Shown piece by piece: positions 5,883 to 6,750 of a stretch of 6,750 nucleotides of DNA (position 1 is the stretch's first letter; every line of letters starts with the position of its first letter). A model generated the notes under the pieces. It was given only the letters and a program-made list of their open reading frames with translations, searched no databases and was not told the origin of the DNA. Both the position numbers and the translations under genes were made by a program. The stretch lies in the NCBI GenBank assembly GCA_945901665.1, contig CAMDLJ010000144.1, positions 1-6,750 of the forward strand. The letters run 5' to 3'. This DNA comes from Bordetella parapertussis (lineage in GTDB: Bacteria > Pseudomonadota > Gammaproteobacteria > Burkholderiales > Burkholderiaceae).

Positions 5883-6750
5883 TTAGACGCCCGTGATCAT
5901 GTGTGCCAAGGCCTCCCGCAGGGCTTGGTAGCTGCTGGCAGCGGTTTGTCCGCTGGTGTCCAAAAGCGTATCGGCTTTGGCATAAAAGGGCGATCGGCCT
6001 TGCAAGATCAGGCGCAAATCTTCCATGGCTTGCGGGTTGGCGGCCATGGGCCGGGTGTCGCCTTGGGCCACCACACGGGCCATGTGCTCCTCGGGACTGG
6101 CCTGCAACCAGACCGCATGGCAATGCTTGAGCAGGTATTGAAACGTGGCCGTCTCCGAGACCAGGCCTCCCGGTGTGGCTATAACCGACTGGGCATGTCG
6201 TGCGAGCACATCCTCCAAGGCGCGGCGTTCGTAGCGCCGGTAAGCCATGGGCCCATACAAGGCGTGGATTTCAGAAATGCTGCAACCCGCAATGCGCTCC
6301 ACCTCTGCGCTCAACTCCACAAAAGGGCGGCCCAGGTCTTGGGCCAGTTGTCGACCCAGGGTGGACTTACCAGCGCCCCGCAGGCCAATCAGGGCGATGT
6401 GCTGCGAGCGCTCGTGGCTGTGGGTGTTTTCGCCCAGGCTGTGTGCCATGGCCATGCGGGCTTGGTGCAACTCGGGCTCGCTGCGCTTTTGCAACAGCTC
6501 GCGGATCAACAACCACTCGGGGGTGGCGGTGGTCACGTCGCCCAACAATTCGGCCAGCGGGCATTGCAAGGCGGTGGCCACATCCAACAAGATCAAAATG
6601 GACGCGTTGCCCGTGCCCGATTCCAGGTTGGCCAAATGGCGTTGCGACACCTGGGCCGCCTCGGCCACCGCACGCCGGGTCAGGCCCCGGCGCGAGCGCA
6701 GCAAGCGCACCCGCTCGCCCAAGGCAACCAAAAAAGGATGCCGCTCTGAC
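5883..6750 (-). CDS. boxR: BoxR, benzoyl-CoA-responsive transcriptional regulator (5' end outside window)
   Basis: The frame is open from the right edge to TAA at 5885-5883, giving 288 complete codons; numbering starts at the first of these (6749-6747). An internal TTG at 6731 could start an ORF, but the codons before it (SERHPF) continue the protein, and BoxR/BzdR proteins have a few dozen residues ahead of this point, so the true start is beyond the edge. Residues ~7-65 are an Xre/Cro-type helix-turn-helix domain containing SQRHLANLESG. Residues ~115-288 are a shikimate-kinase-like domain with P-loop GLRGAGKST (122-130), YRRYE (170-174), ATPGGLV (191-197) and the lid segment DTRPMA (231-236). 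In this family the second domain binds benzoyl-CoA, which releases the protein from DNA. The gene is co-oriented with boxCBA and ends 106 bp before boxC. Normal family architecture; confident call. Confidence 0.94.
   Translation of the reverse strand, partial: SERHPFLVALGERVRLLRSRRGLTRRAVAEAAQVSQRHLANLESGTGNASILILLDVATALQCPLAELLGDVTTATPEWLLIRELLQKRSEPELHQARMAMAHSLGENTHSHERSQHIALIGLRGAGKSTLGRQLAQDLGRPFVELSAEVERIAGCSISEIHALYGPMAYRRYERRALEDVLARHAQSVIATPGGLVSETATFQYLLKHCHAVWLQASPEEHMARVVAQGDTRPMAANPQAMEDLRLILQGRSPFYAKADTLLDTSGQTAASSYQALREALAHMITGV

Noticed and set aside
5901..6749. Open frame of 282 codons on the plus strand opposite boxR
   Set aside because: It mirrors boxR, whose helix-turn-helix and P-loop domains are unambiguous; the plus-strand product has no recognisable features.

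Overview
The window carries the oxygen-dependent ("box") pathway for breaking down benzoyl-CoA. Four genes lie head to tail on the minus strand, from the right edge leftward: boxR (benzoyl-CoA-sensing regulator, 5' end outside the window), boxC (ring-opening hydrolase), boxB (di-iron epoxidase) and boxA (its NADPH-dependent reductase). GC content is fairly high, leucine codon TTG is frequent, and the BoxA/B/C proteins look betaproteobacterial. This suggests a member of the Burkholderiales, perhaps Comamonadaceae; the family assignment is inference.

Layout. Positions 1-811 (minus) hold the first 270 codons of a fused NuoE/NuoF-type NADH-dehydrogenase flavoprotein, most probably the beta subunit of an NAD-dependent formate dehydrogenase. 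Positions 904-1368 (plus) hold a divergent YbaK/EbsC-family aminoacyl-tRNA deacylase. Its stop codon overlaps that of boxA (1362-2636, minus), which runs convergently. boxB (2646-4073) is 9 bp upstream of boxA. boxC (4121-5776) is 47 bp upstream of boxB, and that gap holds a palindromic repeat. A 106-bp AT-rich region (5777-5882) separates boxC from boxR. It carries a promoter-like sequence whose -10 box lies inside a TGCA-N6-TGCA operator of the type known for BzdR/BoxR. boxR (5883-6750) runs off the right edge.

How the genes fit together. BoxA passes electrons from NADPH to BoxB, which epoxidises benzoyl-CoA. BoxC opens the ring hydrolytically to 3,4-dehydroadipyl-CoA semialdehyde plus formate. 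BoxR is expected to repress the boxC promoter until benzoyl-CoA binds its shikimate-kinase-like domain. The neighbouring formate dehydrogenase subunit would be a sensible outlet for the formate, recovering it as NADH. BoxD (semialdehyde dehydrogenase) and benzoate-CoA ligase are not in the window.

The catabolic system itself is known. The less ordinary points are the operator/-10 overlap, the repeat between boxC and boxB, the formate dehydrogenase neighbour and the overlapping convergent gene ends.
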